Positions 62,225-64,000 of a stretch of 64,000 nt of DNA are shown here, piece by piece. The DNA comes from Sandarakinorhabdus limnophila DSM 17366. Its GTDB lineage: Bacteria > Pseudomonadota > Alphaproteobacteria > Sphingomonadales > Sphingomonadaceae. Both the position numbers and the translations under genes were made by a program. The notes beneath the pieces were generated by a model, which was not told the DNA's origin, did no database searches, and saw only the letters and a list, made by a program, of their open reading frames with translations. The stretch lies in NCBI RefSeq assembly GCF_000420765.1, contig NZ_ATVO01000008.1, positions 1 to 64,000 on the forward strand, in the 5' to 3' direction. The number at the start of each line of letters is the position of its first letter. Positions within the stretch are counted from its first letter, which is position 1.

Positions 62225-63073
62225 TCATTGCACGGCGTTTTGTCGCACCGCAAGCGGATTCGTGTCGGTTTGGGCCGACATTGTGACAGTTTCGTTAGCC
62301 GATTTCTGCAGGCGCTGTCTCGCCTGTTCGGGCATCGCCCAGCGGAAGATTGCCGTGTCCTGCCACGGCACCACCAGGAACCCATGTTCAAGGAAGGCCA
62401 GCGCCACTAGGGCAAAGGCCAGCGCATAGCCAGTGGCAATACCGCCGCGGCTGCTGAGCGCCAGATCGGCCAGCCACGCCGCCAGCACGGCAATGCCCGA
62501 CACCGACAGGATGAAGAACCAGCGCGGCGGCGCGATGCGGAAATAGCTGGCCAGATAGCGCATGTGATCCGGCATCATCTCGGTCGACAGATGGGGCACA
62601 CCGGCGAAAATATTGAACTTGGCCGAAAGCCGCATGACGAACAGCAGCAGGAAGGTGAGCGTCGCAGTCTGGTTCGGCTTGCCCCAGGTGGCCGCCGCCA
62701 TCACCAGCAGACACACGAACATTGCCACTTCATGATAGATGAGAGTGCTGGCCGCCAGCCGGAAGCGCCGCCAGCCGCGCGCATCGGGTGGGCAGGGATT
62801 GCGGTTAGGTCCAGTGACAAAGCCCATCAGGAACGACAATTCGTGCCAGCCCCACAACACCAGCGCACAGGCAAAGGCGACATAGGCCGCCCAGGCGCTG
62901 GTCTCCTCGGCCGTGGCAATGATGCCGCCCATGGCAAAGCCCGACGCGACCGAAGCCAGCGTGATACTTACCGGCCAGGTGTGGCTGGGCAGCTTATCCA
63001 GCCACAGCACGAAGCCGGTGGCCACGAACCACAGCACGGTCGCAAACAGCAGAGGCAGTGCAAACTCGGTCAC
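62225..63073 (-). CDS. puhE: photosynthetic complex assembly protein PuhE
   Basis: This 282-residue polytopic membrane protein (DUF3623 type) has about seven helices. It contains PNRNPCPPDARGWRRFRLA, LSAKFNIFAGVPHLSTEMMP and RYLASYFRIAPPRWFFILSV, the most conserved blocks of the family. It is needed for normal reaction-centre or bacteriochlorophyll levels in Rhodobacter, but its biochemical role is unknown. It lies between acsF (13 bases) and hemA (20 bases), the usual order in phototrophic alphaproteobacteria. Confidence 0.93.
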   Translation of the reverse strand: MTEFALPLLFATVLWFVATGFVLWLDKLPSHTWPVSITLASVASGFAMGGIIATAEETSAWAAYVAFACALVLWGWHELSFLMGFVTGPNRNPCPPDARGWRRFRLAASTLIYHEVAMFVCLLVMAAATWGKPNQTATLTFLLLFVMRLSAKFNIFAGVPHLSTEMMPDHMRYLASYFRIAPPRWFFILSVSGIAVLAAWLADLALSSRGGIATGYALAFALVALAFLEHGFLVVPWQDTAIFRWAMPEQARQRLQKSANETVTMSAQTDTNPLAVRQNAVQ

Positions 63074-63086
63074 GACCCGCCCGCGC

Positions 63087-64000
63087 TTACCAGACCGGCG
63101 CCATGCGCACGTTGGGGGTGACCGCCATCTTGTCCACCGGGTGGAGATAGAGGCGGGCGAAGGTGGCAGCTGCCTTCAGCGACAGGCCGACGCGCTTGAT
63201 GCTGCCCATCAGGCCACCCTGCGCAACGGCGGCGTCAATAGCGTCGCTGGTCTCGCGCATGGATTCCAGCAGGGCGCGATAGGTCGGTGCATCGCTCTGC
63301 ACGCCGATCGGGAAAACCTGGCGGGTAATGTCAGTGGTGATACGAAAGACCTTGAAGCCGAAGTCTGTCGGATTGATGCCGAAGGCGTTGTACAGCGCCG
63401 GCCGCTTGTGATCGCGTACATACATGGTGGCATAGACCGCGTTCAGGAAGAAGCGGATCCACAGCACGTTGAGACCAGAGGTGAGCTTGGGATCGGACCG
63501 CATTAGCAGCGCAAAGGCCTCACCGTGGCGATACTCGTCGTTGCACCATTCCTGGAACCACTTGAAGATCGGGTGGAAGCGCTTTTCCGGATGGGCCTCC
63601 AAGTGGCGGTGGATGGTGATGTACCGGGCGTAGCCAATCTTTTCAGACAGATAGGTGGCGTAGAAGATGAACTTCGGCCGGAAATAGGTATATTTCTTGG
63701 TCTTGGTCAGGAACCCGAGATCGATACCGATACCGGCGTCCTTCAGGCTGTCGTTGATGAAACCCGCGTGGCGGCTTTCGTCACGAGCCATCAGCTTGAA
63801 CAGCGCCTTGGCATCCGGGTTCTTCATGCGCTTGGTGATCTCGGCGTACAGGATGCAGCCGGAAAATTCCGACGTCATCGACGAGACCAGGAAATCAATG
63901 AACTCCGGCTTCAGTTCCGGGTCCATTGCGGCGATCACGCCATCAAATTCCGGCGTGCGCTTGAAATGCTTCTTGTTGGGATCGGCGTTCATCTCGTCGA
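63087..64000 (-). CDS. acsF: aerobic Mg-protoporphyrin IX monomethyl ester cyclase (5' end outside window)
   Basis: This is the oxygen-dependent di-iron cyclase that forms ring E. The visible part is about 303 residues of an expected 350 or so; the reading frame is still open at the right edge (..[14 protein letters not shown]). Di-iron ligands are seen in [33 protein letters not shown] and [19 protein letters not shown]. The end reads [13 protein letters not shown]. An aerobic cyclase instead of, or beside, BchE fits an obligately aerobic phototroph. It is the upstream gene of acsF-puhE-hemA. Confidence 0.96.
   Translation of the reverse strand, partial: DEMNADPNKKHFKRTPEFDGVIAAMDPELKPEFIDFLVSSMTSEFSGCILYAEITKRMKNPDAKALFKLMARDESRHAGFINDSLKDAGIGIDLGFLTKTKKYTYFRPKFIFYATYLSEKIGYARYITIHRHLEAHPEKRFHPIFKWFQEWCNDEYRHGEAFALLMRSDPKLTSGLNVLWIRFFLNAVYATMYVRDHKRPALYNAFGINPTDFGFKVFRITTDITRQVFPIGVQSDAPTYRALLESMRETSDAIDAAVAQGGLMGSIKRVGLSLKAAATFARLYLHPVDKMAVTPNVRMAPVW

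Noticed and set aside
1-64000. CRISPR arrays, rRNA genes, phage integration modules
   Set aside because: No regularly spaced repeats, no rRNA segments and no phage structural genes were seen while reading through.

Overview
The window is GC-rich alphaproteobacterial chromosome, most likely from a sphingomonad-type aerobic anoxygenic phototroph. It carries much of a bacteriochlorophyll a photosynthesis gene cluster: pufBALMC, bchCXYZ, crtCDF, bchIDO, hemA-puhE-acsF. Ring E closure is represented by the oxygen-dependent cyclase AcsF, and no light-independent or RuBisCO genes are seen. The rest is housekeeping (gatCAB, dnaN, NAD-glutamate dehydrogenase, ccmFGHI) plus accessory genes. The genus call is an inference from gene content and composition.

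Layout. 0-0.1 kb: end of an IS3-family element leaving the window on the left. 0.35-9.5 kb: tRNA-Thr, a hypothetical gene, NAD-glutamate dehydrogenase and gatCAB. 9.7-15.6 kb: a cell wall hydrolase, then a minus-strand operon of an AI-2E-type permease, two SGNH hydrolases, an MBOAT acyltransferase and a small membrane protein, which looks like a glycan O-acylation locus. 16.1-20.4 kb: ccmF-ccmG-ccmH-ccmI for cytochrome c maturation. 20.5-26.9 kb, divergent from ccm: an unusual redox module. It consists of a flavoprotein with two cyclic-nucleotide-binding domains and a four-cluster ferredoxin domain, a five-helix membrane protein with paired histidines, a membrane-anchored FHA-decaheme cytochrome, and a CpdA-like phosphodiesterase. 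27-36 kb: dnaN, a histidine phosphatase, a decayed mrr gene between inverted repeats, thiolase, dipeptidase, acyl-CoA dehydrogenase and a desaturase. 36-38 kb: a Baeyer-Villiger-type monooxygenase. 38.0-64.0 kb: the photosynthesis cluster.

In the photosynthesis cluster, crtF, bchC-X-Y-Z and pufB-A-L-M-C read leftward in tight succession. A TGT-N12-ACA (PpsR/CrtJ-type) site lies before bchC, and strong hairpins lie between pufA and pufL. crtD-crtC diverge from crtF and overlap each other out of frame. bchI-bchD-bchO is a second leftward operon. Accessory genes interrupt the cluster: a VOC protein and an enoyl-CoA hydratase, a truncated second hydratase, a PEP-CTERM gene with an internal stop, an M24 peptidase and a TonB receptor. 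hemA-puhE-acsF follows, with acsF running off the right edge. Together these genes make 5-aminolevulinate, insert Mg, close ring E, reduce chlorophyllide to bacteriochlorophyllide, make methoxylated carotenoids and build the LH1-reaction centre with its tetraheme cytochrome, which itself needs the Ccm machinery encoded 18 kb away.

The best candidate for an undescribed system is the 20.5-26.9 kb module, read here as a cyclic-nucleotide-controlled electron conduit from cytoplasmic NAD(P)H to a periplasmic decaheme cytochrome. The parts are directly visible; the way they work together is inference.
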